A DNA stretch of 64,000 nucleotides from Metaphire vulgaris (taxonomy: Eukaryota > Annelida > Clitellata > Crassiclitellata > Megascolecidae). Shown one piece after another: positions 1-11,383 of this stretch. Numbering within the stretch: the first letter of the stretch is position 1; each line of letters starts with the position of its first letter. Where the stretch lies: positions 22,183,922 through 22,247,921 of the forward strand of contig CM030834.1 of assembly GCA_018105865.1 (NCBI GenBank), in the 5' to 3' direction. Both the position numbers and the translations under genes were made by a program. The notes under the pieces were generated by a model. The model did not search any database, was not told the origin of the DNA, and saw only the letters and a list, made by a program, of their open reading frames with translations.

Positions 1-197
1 ACGAGAAGAAGACGCTCGAAGGAACTGCGTCGGTGGCAGAACGTGGCTCCGACCTTGAAGGCAACGGCAGGATCGTAGTTGACACCAGGCGGCGTTCCAT
101 CTGCCAAGGAATTGTCGTCCTCTTCAAAGTTTGTTCGCTTGTATTTCTGGCCGGACATCTGGGAAACAGAGATCAGTTCTTCGTCGTAACCTGCCAT
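1..197 (-). CDS. M13 metallopeptidase (endothelin-converting-enzyme-like), N-terminal coding part, partial
   Basis: The minus strand reads an open frame of 65 codons from an ATG at 197 to the window edge. It begins MAGYDEELISVSQMSGQKYK and continues with RTNFEEDD, then a Pro/Gly-rich linker, and ends RRSSFERLLL just where a hydrophobic anchor would be expected. Endothelin-converting enzymes and relatives start with a short cytoplasmic tail of the type xYKRxxxEEED, followed by basic residues and one signal-anchor helix before the large extracellular zinc-peptidase domain. The visible part matches that tail. The anchor, HExxH and second zinc motif would lie before position 1 and cannot be checked. 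A second in-frame Met (residue 14, MSGQKYKR) could be the start of an alternative isoform. The family assignment rests only on the tail, so another type II membrane protein is possible. Confidence 0.5.
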   Translation of the reverse strand, partial: MAGYDEELISVSQMSGQKYKRTNFEEDDNSLADGTPPGVNYDPAVAFKVGATFCHRRSSFERLLL

Positions 198-352
198 TAC
201 TGTTCTCCAGATTTCAGCAGAGACTCGAATCAAATGACTATATTAACATACGAGGCGAGCGAAAAGGGCAATGGCCGAAGTCAGATACAAACTCTCTCAC
301 ATGCAGTATAAACCATTGAATGCGAATTTATAAAGTCCATGCATGCAGCACA

Positions 353-430
<78 letters not shown>

Positions 431-435
431 GAGAG

Positions 436-475
<40 letters not shown>

Positions 476-2424
476 GACAGAGGATGCACAATTGCTATAG
501 GCAGCAAAATCAAGTCATGGTATTCTCTCACTCTCTCTCTCTCACACACACACACACACAGTCTGCCCTCCAAGAAGCTTTGGCACATAAATTCCTCATT
601 AATAAGAGTTGGAAATAAATTTGCATTCCCATAAATTTGCATTCCTGGTTCTCATCTAAGAATTCAAAAACATCATGAGAGACATTTGTACTAATTAAAG
701 TCAGGCAAAGTTCAAACCATTAAATTACTCAAACAAAAAAACAAAAAATCTAAAATGCTACGTTTAATGCAGATTTAATGCAGACTTCTTGGGCACAAAT
801 CTAAACAAATGGAATCATTAACACTTAAAAGTAGAGGACATTAACTAGTATTTCATCTTATCCATTCTAATTTCAATAGGATTGATAAGTATAGATTTTG
901 TTAAACAAAATACCAAAGTCCACACCTACCGTAATAAACATAGGGTCATCATTAGAACAGCAGGATATTCAAAACAATCACTACCACCAAAGTTCACGAC
1001 CTTATTACAATCAACTCAGAAGACATGCATCTAATATATTATTATTATTATACAATCAATTTTACAATCAATCATCTAGAAATTTCTATTCAGAAACACA
1101 GCTGTTCCAAAAAAAAGACCACAATGAACTTTAAAAGTCACCAATCGATAACAGACATAATCTGTTCTGCAACATTATGCCATGCCACATCAAGAAGCAA
1201 ATATCCAAAACAGTGATTTTGATCAAAAAATAAGTGTAGTGAGGTACTGAGTATCTTGATTCTATATATTTTCAGTAAAACAATCACAGGCCGTGGGTCA
1301 TTCTGTGGCTTGCAAGCAGGGCAGAAACGGCAATGGGCCATTATGGCCCAAGTGACCCACCGAACCCTTGACCCATACGACCCCCGACTCCTGGGCAATT
1401 TATTTATATCTTTCTGCTTCTAGCCATTTCTAGTCCATTCATTTGTTCGGGGGAAAACAAGCACACACTTCTGGGTATACTCGAATTGACATTTGCTGCA
1501 AAAAACTTCTATAGCGCCACTTCATGATGCACAGAAGCATCAACCGATGGCACAATAAATCAAAGTCCAGTCAAGGACCCTTCATTAAAGAACTCGATGA
1601 CAATTTGACCACAAAAAACCAGGTCCGCTGTACTCGACACGATCACAAGTACCCGGTATAGTATACTTTCTGGCAGTACACTGGGCAGCTATACAGAGAT
1701 TCAGCCATTACAGGATCTTTGAACACTGGCAGAAGAAACTCTAGTCCCTCTTTAAATCAGTTCGTGGACAGTAATAGAGCTTTGGAGAAGCAGTCGAGCA
1801 AACAAGAACTGCACAGTGCACAGCAAGTAAGTAAGTAAGGAAGTAGACTGACTGAAAGAGCAAGATCAATTTGACTCACGGAGAAGAACTGTTCTGATAA
1901 AAGGCTGGACATACTTCCGGAAGAAAGACAGAATGAACCTTGGCAATTTAACAGGCGACTGAACGCACGCAAACACAAAAACGAGAAAAATTACGCTCCA
2001 TGGACGACGCTAATGGCAGCAATTTAAGCGCGAAAACGTACAACTCTGAAAGGAATAAACAGGGAAAATTTAATTAAATATGCACATGGCTTTTATCTTA
2101 ACAATCTAAGAAACAACTTTGAATTGAATGAAAGAGTATTCCTTATAAATTGCAGTAAGAAAATCCCAGAAATCTGTGCCAAATATGCTATATATAAAAA
2201 ATAATTATTGACGGTAGGCGATAGATCTTACAGAAAGTCACTGCCTGGCATGCAGTCTGTGTGGCTGGAGAGAAAAACTAGATCTAGAGGCCAATAAAAA
2301 TCCGGAATAGTTCCAAAAGCATCACCACACCTGCTTGTCTTCCTTATTAAAACTTGGTTTATAAATATACACAATGCCACCACCCCTTTTCAAAGAATAT
2401 CCTTAACACATTGCCTATAGATAC

Positions 2425-2456
<32 letters not shown>

Positions 2457-2670
2457 TTGCATTTATCATGATAAATGCAATTCATAGTTCCCTAGAATCC
2501 CCACAACCAGCAATCAAAACAGGACAGAGCAAAAGCATATACAGAAATTTCGTCTTACTTACTTACTTATATATCAGGTGGTCACATGATATTATTATCA
2601 AAACGCCTATGCAATCAATGATAAAATTCACTACATCTTTACAATTCTGAATTTCTACCAACAATTTTCC
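198..2670. other. Non-coding stretch with simple repeats, no gene seen
   Basis: This stretch holds an AG/GACA repeat (351-480), a short CA run (541-560), a CA run (2430-2455) and AT-rich unique sequence. A GC-richer patch at 1290-1395 repeats GGGTCA/TGACCC-like words on both strands. The part nearest 198 presumably contains the 5' leader and promoter of the M13-like gene. I see no convincing coding exon. Confidence 0.5.
351..480. repeat. (AG)n microsatellite followed by (GACA)n
   Basis: A nearly pure AG dinucleotide run (about 352-425) degrades through GAGAGG units into GACA tetranucleotides (about 450-476). The long frames on both strands here (poly Arg-Glu or poly Leu-Ser) are repeat translations, not genes. 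Confidence 0.95.
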
Positions 2671-2678
2671 ACCCGTAC

Positions 2679-2738
2679 CTTCAGCTTCCGTAATATTTCG
2701 TCGACATGCGCCGCCGCGTTTTGTTCTGTAGTACGCAT
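2679..2738 (-). CDS. Candidate first coding exon, unknown product
   Basis: On the minus strand an ATG at 2738 opens exactly 20 codons (starts MRTTEQNAAAHVDEIL) followed by a GTACGG donor, so the intron would be phase 0. The sequence is locally CpG-rich, unlike the AT-rich surroundings, and lies about 260 bp from another candidate first exon pointing the other way. The peptide looks like a short amphipathic N-terminus, but I do not recognise the protein and I see no partner exon downstream. It may equally be 5' leader sequence. Confidence 0.25.
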
Positions 2739-2998
2739 TACAGAAAAACGCTGTTCAGGGGGATACTTAAAGATGGTTACCACAACGACATACATTAGAT
2801 TTTCCAGTTCCCGATTCAGAAACTGTCTCGCGCCGTTGTCGTTACAACCGGAGTGTCCATATCGCGATTGGCGGAGAAAAATCAATCTCTGTGCAACGCA
2901 AGAGCGGCAACCGAAGACCGTCGTTTCGTCTGAACAACGGAAACAGTCGTTGCACTCGCAAAGCGTCCACAGTAAACTTAGTTGCTTCGGCCGCCGCG

Positions 2999-3081
2999 AT
3001 GAACCAGTCCCGACAGCCGCTCGGAAATGATTTCGGTTTCGCGAGAACGGTTCTCGAGGGTAAACAGCATTACTACGGCAG
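2999..3081 (+). CDS. Candidate first coding exon, unknown product
   Basis: The ATG at 2999 opens 27 codons plus two bases (starts MNQSRQPLGNDFGFARTV) and ends at a good donor, GGCAG followed by GTGAAT. The exon sits in the same CpG-rich island (about 2690-3080) as the minus-strand candidate, which would make the island a bidirectional promoter. The frame is also open upstream, but the upstream initiation codon would be GTG, so the internal ATG is preferred. No downstream exon was identified and no family is recognised. Confidence 0.25.
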
Positions 3082-3085
3082 GTGA

Positions 3086-3734
3086 ATTAGGGAAAAAAGG
3101 AAACTTTTCTCTTCATACATCCGAGTCACAATTCCTTAATCTATGAAGAACTGATCTTGTACTAACTTTGCTGAACATGGCTTTAATATAATTTTATATA
3201 AATATTTCAATATCTGATCTCATTGGATTATAGGCATGAATTCAGACACAAATGTACACACACATGCACACACACACACACACACACACAAAGGTATGCA
3301 CACAATGGCCACCAAGTGGGCAAGCTGCTGAAATGTATACATTTGAAACATGCGCAGTAGGAATATGACAGGACAATGACAATGTGTGACACAACAATGA
3401 ATTTACTATCAGTACCCAAAGACCAACGGAAAATATATAATCCATCATACTTGATCATTCCTTTCAGTGAACTGCAATACGCTGTTAGCAACAGGCTACT
3501 GATGCTCATAATGGGAGAAAGAACTCTAGGGAAACAAGAACAGAGATCATCAAAGCAAAACCGTCAAGATATCTTAAGGGGGCGGGGGGGGTAGGTAGAA
3601 CGATTGGAACAGATTCAATGTGGGAAGAACAACATGAAATTTTATTTTTGTAGTCTGTTTACTCGAAAATATCTAAGTGCCGCCGCTGCTTTGCTTAGAC
3701 GTAAAGTTTTTTCTTGTGTTCATCCACATCCACA
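3086..3734. other. Non-coding stretch with (CA)n
   Basis: AT-rich unique sequence with a CA microsatellite at about 3250-3292 and a short G run near 3580. No gene was seen. Confidence 0.6.
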
Positions 3735-3796
3735 CGCGGGCCGGAAGAAAAGCTTTTGCGGTCCGGCCCTTTGGGCCGCATGTTTGACACCCCTGC
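3735..3796 (-). mobile_element. hAT-type element, terminal fragment
   Basis: Reading the minus strand from 3796 gives CAGGGGTGTCAAACATGCGG and then a GGCC-rich palindromic stretch. That is the typical start of Charlie-like hAT elements (CAGGGGTGTCAAAC). I did not find the opposite inverted repeat, so this is a truncated copy. Confidence 0.55.
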
Positions 3797-3912
3797 ATTA
3801 GAGTCATACACCCTTGGGCTAGCAAAGGGGGACAGAAGGCTAAATGTGTCAGTGTACTCATTACCTTTTCGCAAGGATTTGGTCAGGACTATGCACCTAG
3901 AACAAAGCATCT

Positions 3913-3934
3913 TATGATGATGATGATGATGATA

Positions 3935-3971
<37 letters not shown>

Positions 3972-3990
3972 CGACGACGATGATGATGAA
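3913..3990. repeat. (GAT)n trinucleotide microsatellite
   Basis: Runs of GAT with a few AAT and GAC units. It produces a spurious poly-Ser frame on the minus strand. Confidence 0.95.
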
Positions 3991-4685
3991 ATAAAGATCA
4001 CTAGAAAATATCTGAAGAAATTAAGACAACAAAAATTAGCTTCTTGAATGTTGGTTTTAAAAATCGTTGAATTTTCATTACTTTTTAAGTTTTTCAAGTC
4101 CATTTTTCTCAGACATCAGGACCTTTCTATATGGGATTGGAAAATTCACCACTGATCTCACAATTCATAGGACATTCCGGTAATCTCTTCATGAATTAAC
4201 ATTTATATCTTAACTAGAGTGGACTGGAAGAGCAAATTATGAAAAACAAGTTACCAAAAATTTAACAAAACAGTAGAATAAGACAAAAAGACAAAGAAGA
4301 TTTACCAGTAATTATTTTATTGTCTTATTATAAGCACTTCCAGTAGTGGGAAATTTGTTCAGCAACAATGTAGCTCGAATCACCACCATCACCATGTAGT
4401 AAACATGTTCATTTTCCATCAACGCAACACTCTGAGAATTTACCAACATCTAGCGAACAACTACCACACATCAGGAAGCACTATCAGTATTTTATCTAAA
4501 TGGCCTTTCATTCACTCCATTATTACAGGGAGAGCAAAAATAAATCTAGAAATCATTTTTTGAAAATGAGCTCTGCAAAAAGCACTGCATGAAAGTTCCT
4601 AATGCTATAGCCAACTGCACATTACAGCAACTCTCCTTCAGATCTACTGTAATATGTGCTGATAATCTATAAAAAGGTACCAAAG

Positions 4686-4850
4686 ATATATATATATATA
4701 TATATATATTTAGACAAATGTCTAAAAAAATCAATCGAGAGATAAGATGGCGCTTAAGAGAGCTGGTTTCTTCTATTACAGGTTTATACATATATACATA
4801 TATATATACATATATAATTATATATATATATATACACATATATATACACA
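4686..4850. repeat. (TA)n microsatellite blocks
   Basis: There are two TA-rich blocks, about 4686-4710 and 4788-4850, the second with interspersed TACA units. They flank one arm of the inverted repeat described separately. Confidence 0.9.
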
Positions 4851-5214
4851 CTATTTTTTATCCAATCTGATGTTTTTACTGCTAATTTATTTCTCATAAA
4901 ATATACTTTTTAATTTCATCTGAACTCTAACCTCACTACATTGGCTAACTGTGGACCAAAGTTCTTGAAACTTAACAGTTAGATTAATTTTTGGCAAAGC
5001 AGTCCAATACATAAGTAAAATTTTGCCAAATTATGCTTTGATTCTATATTGAAATAATTTTCAAAAATCATGTCTACAGTGAAATCAATGTCATATCAGT
5101 AGCACAAACAGGGTATCAATTTTATAATATTTTTGTGGTCTATAAAACCTGTAATAGAATAAACCAGCTCTCTTAAGCACCATCTTATCTCTCGATTGAT
5201 TTTTTAGACATTTG
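4715..5214. repeat. Long inverted repeat, about 75-bp arms
   Basis: Positions 4715-4789 (core TCAATCGAGAGATAAGATGG ... AGAGAGCTGGTTT ... TATTACAGGTTT) recur in reverse complement at about 5141-5214, with a few substitutions. The loop is about 350 bp. It could be a foldback element, or two copies of a short dispersed repeat in opposite orientation. No target duplication was identified. Confidence 0.75.
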
Positions 5215-6600
5215 ACACAGAATAGATTACTGAAAGTCTTTGTATAGTGTCGTTTCAAACGGCTCATTATTTTTTGTGGCATTTCGAAAGCTCTAGAAAA
5301 AAATTGAAACAGAATATATTGACAATTCTAGTACAGTTTGACAAAACAAAGATGGGGACACAAGAATATGTGGTTTTAATTCGTTTCATCACTCTTCAGA
5401 ATTTTTGCATATCTATAGCCTACTGTAGCACACAGCAGCTTCTATCCCCCTGCAGCCAGGCTCAATTCCCCCAAATTACAAATCCCCCAATTACAAATTG
5501 CCCCTGTTAATTTGCTCCCTTATAGACTTAGTATTATATTCAGCTTTTCATCCTTTGTGTTAGGCATAGCTATCATTGATTACATCACGGTCAGTGTTAT
5601 TTTGAATCAATATCAACCTCGGTTTAGTTCAGATTAGTAGCAAAATATCCCCCATTTTTTCGGGCGCAGCTGCGTTCGCCTTAAATAGGGATAGAAGCCC
5701 CTGCTTACCACCAGATGCAAAAAGATTATACAGCACACCCTCAGAAAAATAACGTTTTCCCTAAATGTATCAAGGCTTAGGCCTGGCATATTCAACTCTT
5801 TTTCTCTGACAGGACCTATAACCAAAGTTGGATTACTGGTACACATATAAAAGTTACACCTTTATTTTGAGGAGAAAACTTTATTAATTCAATAGACAGT
5901 TGGCCTCAAACTCATGATCAAATCTTACTGTCTAAATTTGCTGCACCAAACCATAAAAACTGGCAAAATTATGCTCACTTGACACACTTACTTAACCCCT
6001 TAACCGTGTATTTAACTGTAACTCAATGTAAAAGACACATACAGGGACAAAAGTGGTTAATACAGACAGACAAAAACAGACAGACAGACACAATACTGCT
6101 TACTATAATGTCCAGCTAAACAAGTATCAGCAAGGGAGGAAGGGCACAAGAAGGAAGAGCATCAACAATGCAATTACACAAGTAAAATACAGTCGTGTTT
6201 ATAGACGCAGTATTGTCCAGGTCTCAATGTGCTATTTCAGCTTATTCCTATTGTTAAATTTGAAAACAGCCTATAGTCAAATGGACAGGTTCATGTGCTA
6301 AACAGTTTCAGAAGATTACAACAACTAAACCATTCTCTGTCAAATTCAGCTCCAGGGTGAAGTCAATGCTTTTCAACTTGTCAAAGTGATACCATTGTCA
6401 CTGAGTGGTATCACATGCAAAGATTAGATATCACACAATAGATAAGGAGCAGGAGAAATTTTCCTGTTGCTCTGCGGCGCTGAGATCTATAGGCCTATTG
6501 GCAAAAAAATTGAAAAATATACATTGACAGAGAAAATGTGTTTCTAATACTATATACTACTATACTATATACTATATACTACTACAACTATTATTACTAT
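5215..6600. other. No gene seen
   Basis: AT-rich unique sequence with a short ACAG-type repeat near 6063-6090. No convincing exon, RNA gene or transposon end was identified. Confidence 0.5.
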
Positions 6601-6607
6601 TACTACC

Positions 6608-6936
6608 ACTAAGAGGCATTCCCGCATTGCGGAGAGCCATCCCCGCACTGCGGAGAGCAATCTGCAGTGCGGGGATGGCTCTCCGCAGAAGAAGAATATA
6701 ATATTAAATAATAATAGTAATAATAAAAGTAATAATTATTCAGATTGAAATCTGTCAACACAAGCAGTATCTTCAACATCGATATTCTGATGAAATTCAG
6801 CAGAGTCTAACAGAGAGGTCATCCACAGTTATGCATTAGTAGTACTATTGCTACAGTAGGCTATAGATATGCAAAAATTCACAAGAGTGATGAAACGAAT
6901 TAAATCCACATAATCCATAAGCATGGAGCACTACTA

Positions 6937-7006
<70 letters not shown>

Positions 7007-7013
7007 AACAACA

Positions 7014-7091
<78 letters not shown>

Positions 7092-7196
7092 GCTACTAAG
7101 TGGCATCCTCGCACTGCGGATAGCCAACCCCGCACTGCGGATAGCCATCTCTGCACTGCAGAGAGCCATCCCCGCACTGCAAAGTGCCATCCATTG
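6608..7196. repeat. GC-rich minisatellite blocks flanking a long (CTA)n
   Basis: Two minisatellite blocks built on a roughly 20-24-bp unit (AGCCATCCCCGCACTGCGG) lie at about 6608-6690 and 7097-7196. Between them is a (CTA)n array at about 6933-7096, interrupted by two CAA units. In the first block the last unit is inverted (GCAGTGCGGGGATGGCTCTC), making a local hairpin. The long poly-Val and poly-Ser frames here are repeat artefacts. Confidence 0.85.
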
Positions 7197-8715
7197 CATT
7201 TCTTAACAAGACGACTTTATAGAAATTGAGATCATATTAAATTTAGAAAATTCCAAATGTCTAGAATTCATGTTCTTGTAACATCCAGTCAGCAACAATG
7301 ACCTTGTGGCTTTAATATCAGACAAGTCTCAGATTGCAGAATAAGCCAGATATTTTGCAATTTCATCAGTTTATCACCATCTGTCGACATGACCAGCAAG
7401 ACCCAATGCGGATAAGAAAGCATTGGCAAATTCAAGTCCCCAGCAGCACAAATCCACCCCAAGCAACTTTACTTACTTACTTATTTATTCATTGACTTAC
7501 TTACCTACTTACTTACTTACTGTACTACGGTCCTACAAAGTGACTGTAATACAGTCAAGTTGCTGTCAATGCAGTTCTGTAAAAAAATTGTGAATAGCTA
7601 CAATTTCTGCCTTTGAAAAGTAAAATAAATTCCACTCAATGCTTAATTTATGCAGTCAATTACATATCAACTTATGCAAACAAAAAGTCTGGTGAAAAGA
7701 ATGGCAAAAACTTATTCCTCATAATTGCCTGGTTCTGGTAGAAAGAAAGTAGACCTGCAGTTGTATTTTATCACAAAGCAGCCGGATATTTTTACTAAAA
7801 TCAACCGTCTACACCTGGACAAAGACCACAATTTATGTAGCTCATCTACAGAAAGCTTGCACTGTCAGTATGTGTCACTTGTCCAGGCACTTTACTTGGT
7901 GACGTTAAGAATGGCATAGCGTCCAGCAAGTGAAGGCAAACATAAAGTGCAGTTAACTTGGACAGACCTGAAAAGCAAAGAGTAAGACAATAAGAACAGG
8001 TGCACGAATCACTCAACCACCTTTTACCAGCCTTGCATTTCAGTGAGAATTTTCTCAATGCCGCATTCAGATAGAAAGAAAAGATCTATCTAAGCATGCA
8101 CTTAAAAATCAATCATTATAATATAACCACACAAAAGCAAAGAATAAATGCACTAGAAGTAACATACAAGGAAACAACCAGACTTTAGCAAGCATCAAAG
8201 CAATAAGCTAATAATCGGAAGCTTCATTTAAGAATTTCAGAAATTTTCCACCCTTCAAACACACTGCATTGGAACAGCCACAATTCTCAAAAGAATGGAG
8301 AAAATAACAGAACTATGGACTGTGAACAAAACAACAAAAATGAACTACAAATCACATTTTCTCACCTGATGCATTGGAATTTTTAACATCTACCTGAATC
8401 AATCAAGCATTAAAGTTAAAATGCAATCCATTAAAACTCCTTGAAAATCTTTTTTTAAAACATAAACACCGTTAACGATATCATCAGCATCTAAAGCTCT
8501 CTGGTCATCTCAGCTGCAAATCATGCAGGAAATTATTTGTATTTTAAAATGCCACAATAAGTGTCTGGAAGAATATAATTAAAAATTACAAAATAAATGG
8601 CTTATAAGGGGTCGGGCCTCAGGCAATGCACCCACATATCTACAATTACTTTGAAGTTGCCTTATCAAAACTGTTCAGCCATTATCTGGAAAATGGTGTA
8701 TAACAAGCAGTATAT
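7197..8715. other. No gene seen
   Basis: AT-rich unique sequence with a TTAC tetranucleotide patch at about 7470-7530. Frames are short and of random composition. Confidence 0.5.
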
Positions 8716-8719
8716 AATC

Positions 8720-9410
8720 AATCTTCTTCTTTCTTTCCTTCCATCATTCCCTATTGGATTGGACGATGGGTACGAATGAGTTCCTTCCACTTCTGTCTGT
8801 CTCTTGCTGCCCTGGTCATTTGGATGAAGTTCATTTGCATTTCTTCTGCATCCCTTTTAAGTATTCTATCCGTGTTTTTTTGGTCTTCCTTTTCCCTTCA
8901 ACATAGCTGTATAATGATTTCTTTGGTTGTCTTTCTTCCTTCATTATTTCAACATGACCAAACCATTTCAGTCTTCGTTTCTGCATTGATTCAACTATCG
9001 TTTCTTTTCTCTGTCTTTTCTCTGATCATTTTCTCTGATCTTACTATTTGTCTTCTGCCTACTCCTACTACTACTATTCCTCTTAACCAGTTCATTTCTG
9101 CAGTCTTTAATCATCTTTAATCTTTCTTCTTTATGGTTCAGCATTCTGATCCATATAATAATATTGGTTTGATTAGTGTATTATATAGCTTTAGTTTTGT
9201 TTTAAAAGATATTTGTTTGTCTTTCCATATATTTTGAAGTTTTCCAAATTTCCAAATGCTGCACTTGTTAGTCCAAATTTTCTTAATATGTCTTCTTCAT
9301 TTAGTCCATCTTCTGTCAGTACTCATCCTAGGTAAATGAACTTTGGTGCTTGTTCTATTACTTCCTTCTTTAGTCTTAGCTTAAGTTTTTCCCTTCTATC
9401 TATTGCACTA
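8720..9410 (-). mobile_element. LINE fragment (RTE-like), C-terminal part of the polyprotein, decayed
   Basis: The minus strand translates, with several frame breaks, into the usual end of an RTE/endonuclease-reverse-transcriptase LINE. Near 9340 it reads APKFIYLG (the FxYLG motif) followed by VLTEDG. Near 9180 it reads KLYNTLIKPILLYGSEC. Near 8950 it reads EWFGHVE followed by MKEERQPKK. These three motifs occur in this order downstream of the RT catalytic core in that family. The reverse-transcriptase core itself is absent, so this is a 5'-truncated dead insertion. Confidence 0.7.
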
Positions 9411-10060
9411 TAGAATCACAAATCAAAATCAACTTTAAATTATAATAAAATCTCCAAATTTGACTGCCATTCTGAACGAATACCACTGTTTATAACAGCT
9501 TATCATGTACAGTTAAAGAAATTTAAAGGCTTTGTGATATCTGCATTTATGATAACAATTGGATAGTCTAGTTTGAATCAAAATCAATCAATCAATCAAT
9601 CAATCAAAATAGTTTATTTCTCAACAATGAATGATTATCTTATACATACATACACACAACTTGTGATCGTGTAACTAGTCAAGACCTAGTATATTTAAAT
9701 TTCAATCATTCCAAAGATCAATCTGACTTGGCTAACTCAGTAACCTGGTTTACACACAGAGTCTTAGGCCTCCAGCCTCAATTGACTACTGTGATTTCCT
9801 TGGGCCATAATCTTCAAAAACGGATCCAAGCAGTGCTCAAACTCAATGTCCTCCTGTGACGGTGACAATGGTCACTGATGACAGTCCACCTATCAAGGCG
9901 CCATATAAATCGAATACATGAAATCACTACCTTTCTGTAATGGCCATTTCAAATTTAGATCAAGAATCAATCACTACTAAAGTACCACAACTAATGCGCT
10001 ATATAAATTCGCGAGATCTTTATTTTTTAATTGCAGGAAAATTGAAATAAAACAGTAGAC
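9411..10060. other. No gene seen
   Basis: Unique AT-rich sequence with a short (CAAT)n run at about 9585-9606. Nothing supportable as a gene. Confidence 0.5.
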
Positions 10061-10500
10061 GTACTGCGCTGTTGTCGTTCCTCTCTTTCGTCGATGATAT
10101 AAGATTGAAACGAATAAGAAAACGAAAAAGAAGATGAGGAGGAAGGCGGGCTGCGTAGAAATGAAGGGGGTGGCTACGGTGTCATTTGAAGCGGTCCTGG
10201 CGATGGAAACGATCAGATTGATAGCGTTCTGTTATCGTCATCGACGCAACATTATAGTCGTCAAAAATGTCATGAAAAAACCCCGATCGGCGCACGCGAA
10301 GATCCTCCGCCGGATCCTTCCTCTTCTCGGGGGACGACCACGGCCACAACCCCCGAACAGTTCGCCTCTGCCGCCGCTGTTTCTGCTGCTGCTGCTACAC
10401 CGCCGAGGGAATGTTATCATTTGTTATGCTAACAATATTACGACCAAAGCTCATCAGCTGTCGGTGATGGGTGCTACGGCCGTCGTGTTGCCACTGTAGA
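10060..10500. promoter_or_regulatory. CpG-rich patch, possible promoter or 5' leader
   Basis: About 400 bp are clearly richer in G+C and CpG than the flanks and include CGCCGGATCC- and GCCGCCGCTG-type words. A plus-strand frame (10134-10499) is open for 121 codons but is basic and proline-rich without a domain, and the minus strand is partly open too. Such composition is expected of a promoter or first-exon leader. I cannot say which strand is transcribed. Confidence 0.3.
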
Positions 10501-10505
10501 TTTTT

Positions 10506-10617
10506 AGACGGTCTGAACGGACCTGGAACTGGGGGGAAAAAACTTCTTAAATTCGTTCGTCTCTTGGAACGAATTTAAGAAGTTTTTTCCCCAGTCCCAG
10601 GTCCGTTCAGACCGTCT
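10506..10617. repeat. Near-perfect hairpin palindrome, about 51-53-bp arms, 8-bp loop
   Basis: The left arm (10506-10558) starts AGACGGTCTGAACGGACCTG and ends AAATTCGTTC. The right arm (10567-10617) is its reverse complement with only a couple of mismatches and indels, and the loop is GTCTCTTG. As RNA or single-stranded DNA it would fold into a stem of about 50 bp. It lies immediately downstream of the CpG-rich patch. Confidence 0.9.
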
Positions 10618-11383
10618 ATTGTCGGTTCGTCTATTAAATGAGATTAATGCAGTAACGGTCAGCGTATTGCGCCGTTTTTATTTAAGAAATCTATTTTTAA
10701 AAAACTGACTGAAATAATTCGCACCCGAATGCCAGTCAAGTTTTGAAGATCAAACAAAAACATCACCGGCCGGCAAAGCCAGAAGATTCCTCCTTGAATC
10801 GATCGATGATGGAATAACTCCTCAACACCTCTCCTCTAAAAGTGAAACCAGTGACTATTTATAGAATTTAGTTTATAGCTATCTTTAAAAGTAAACGTCT
10901 GGCAAATTTTATGGGACTACTGTAATCTCTGAAGAAACGCAGGCTAGTAGATCTACCGTTATAAACGTAGCATTAGAAACATAGGTGCGGGCATCTTCAA
11001 TAGAACAGAATCTTTTGATTAATTACCTAATACCTACGTCGTCAACGACAATCTTTTAAGCTCAACAGCAACTATATTCTACAGGTATCAGGAGGGTGTG
11101 AGCACTCAGTTGTGCTAATATAGTCTGGTCCTGCATAAATTTGAGACCAGGCAAGTAATAAGTATTAATCGTGTGCCTCACAAGGGAAAGTCGTAGGCCT
11201 ATTTATATTTCAACAGATGAAAATCTGCATTTAGGCTCTATATGCCTAACCTAATATTCAATTTTATTGAATGCAAGGTTATTTAAATTAATTCAGGATA
11301 ACGGTGAAAAACACAAAACTGTAAAAATGAATTCCCAACGAGGTACGTGTAGCCTAAATTGAGGCTTAAATTGAAGAAATAGA
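10618..11383. other. No gene seen
   Basis: Unique sequence without recognisable exons or transposon ends. Confidence 0.45.

Noticed and set aside
33..311. Plus-strand frame of 92 codons
   Set aside because: It is the shadow of the minus-strand M13-like N-terminus and has no domain.
320..642. Long frames on both strands (poly Arg-Glu, poly Leu-Ser)
   Set aside because: Translation of the AG/GACA microsatellite.
6851..7199. Poly-Val and poly-Ser proteins of about 100 residues
   Set aside because: Translation of the (CTA)n array, not genes.
10134..10499. 121-codon plus-strand frame
   Set aside because: CpG-rich leader-like composition, no domain, partly open on the other strand too; kept only as a CpG-rich patch.
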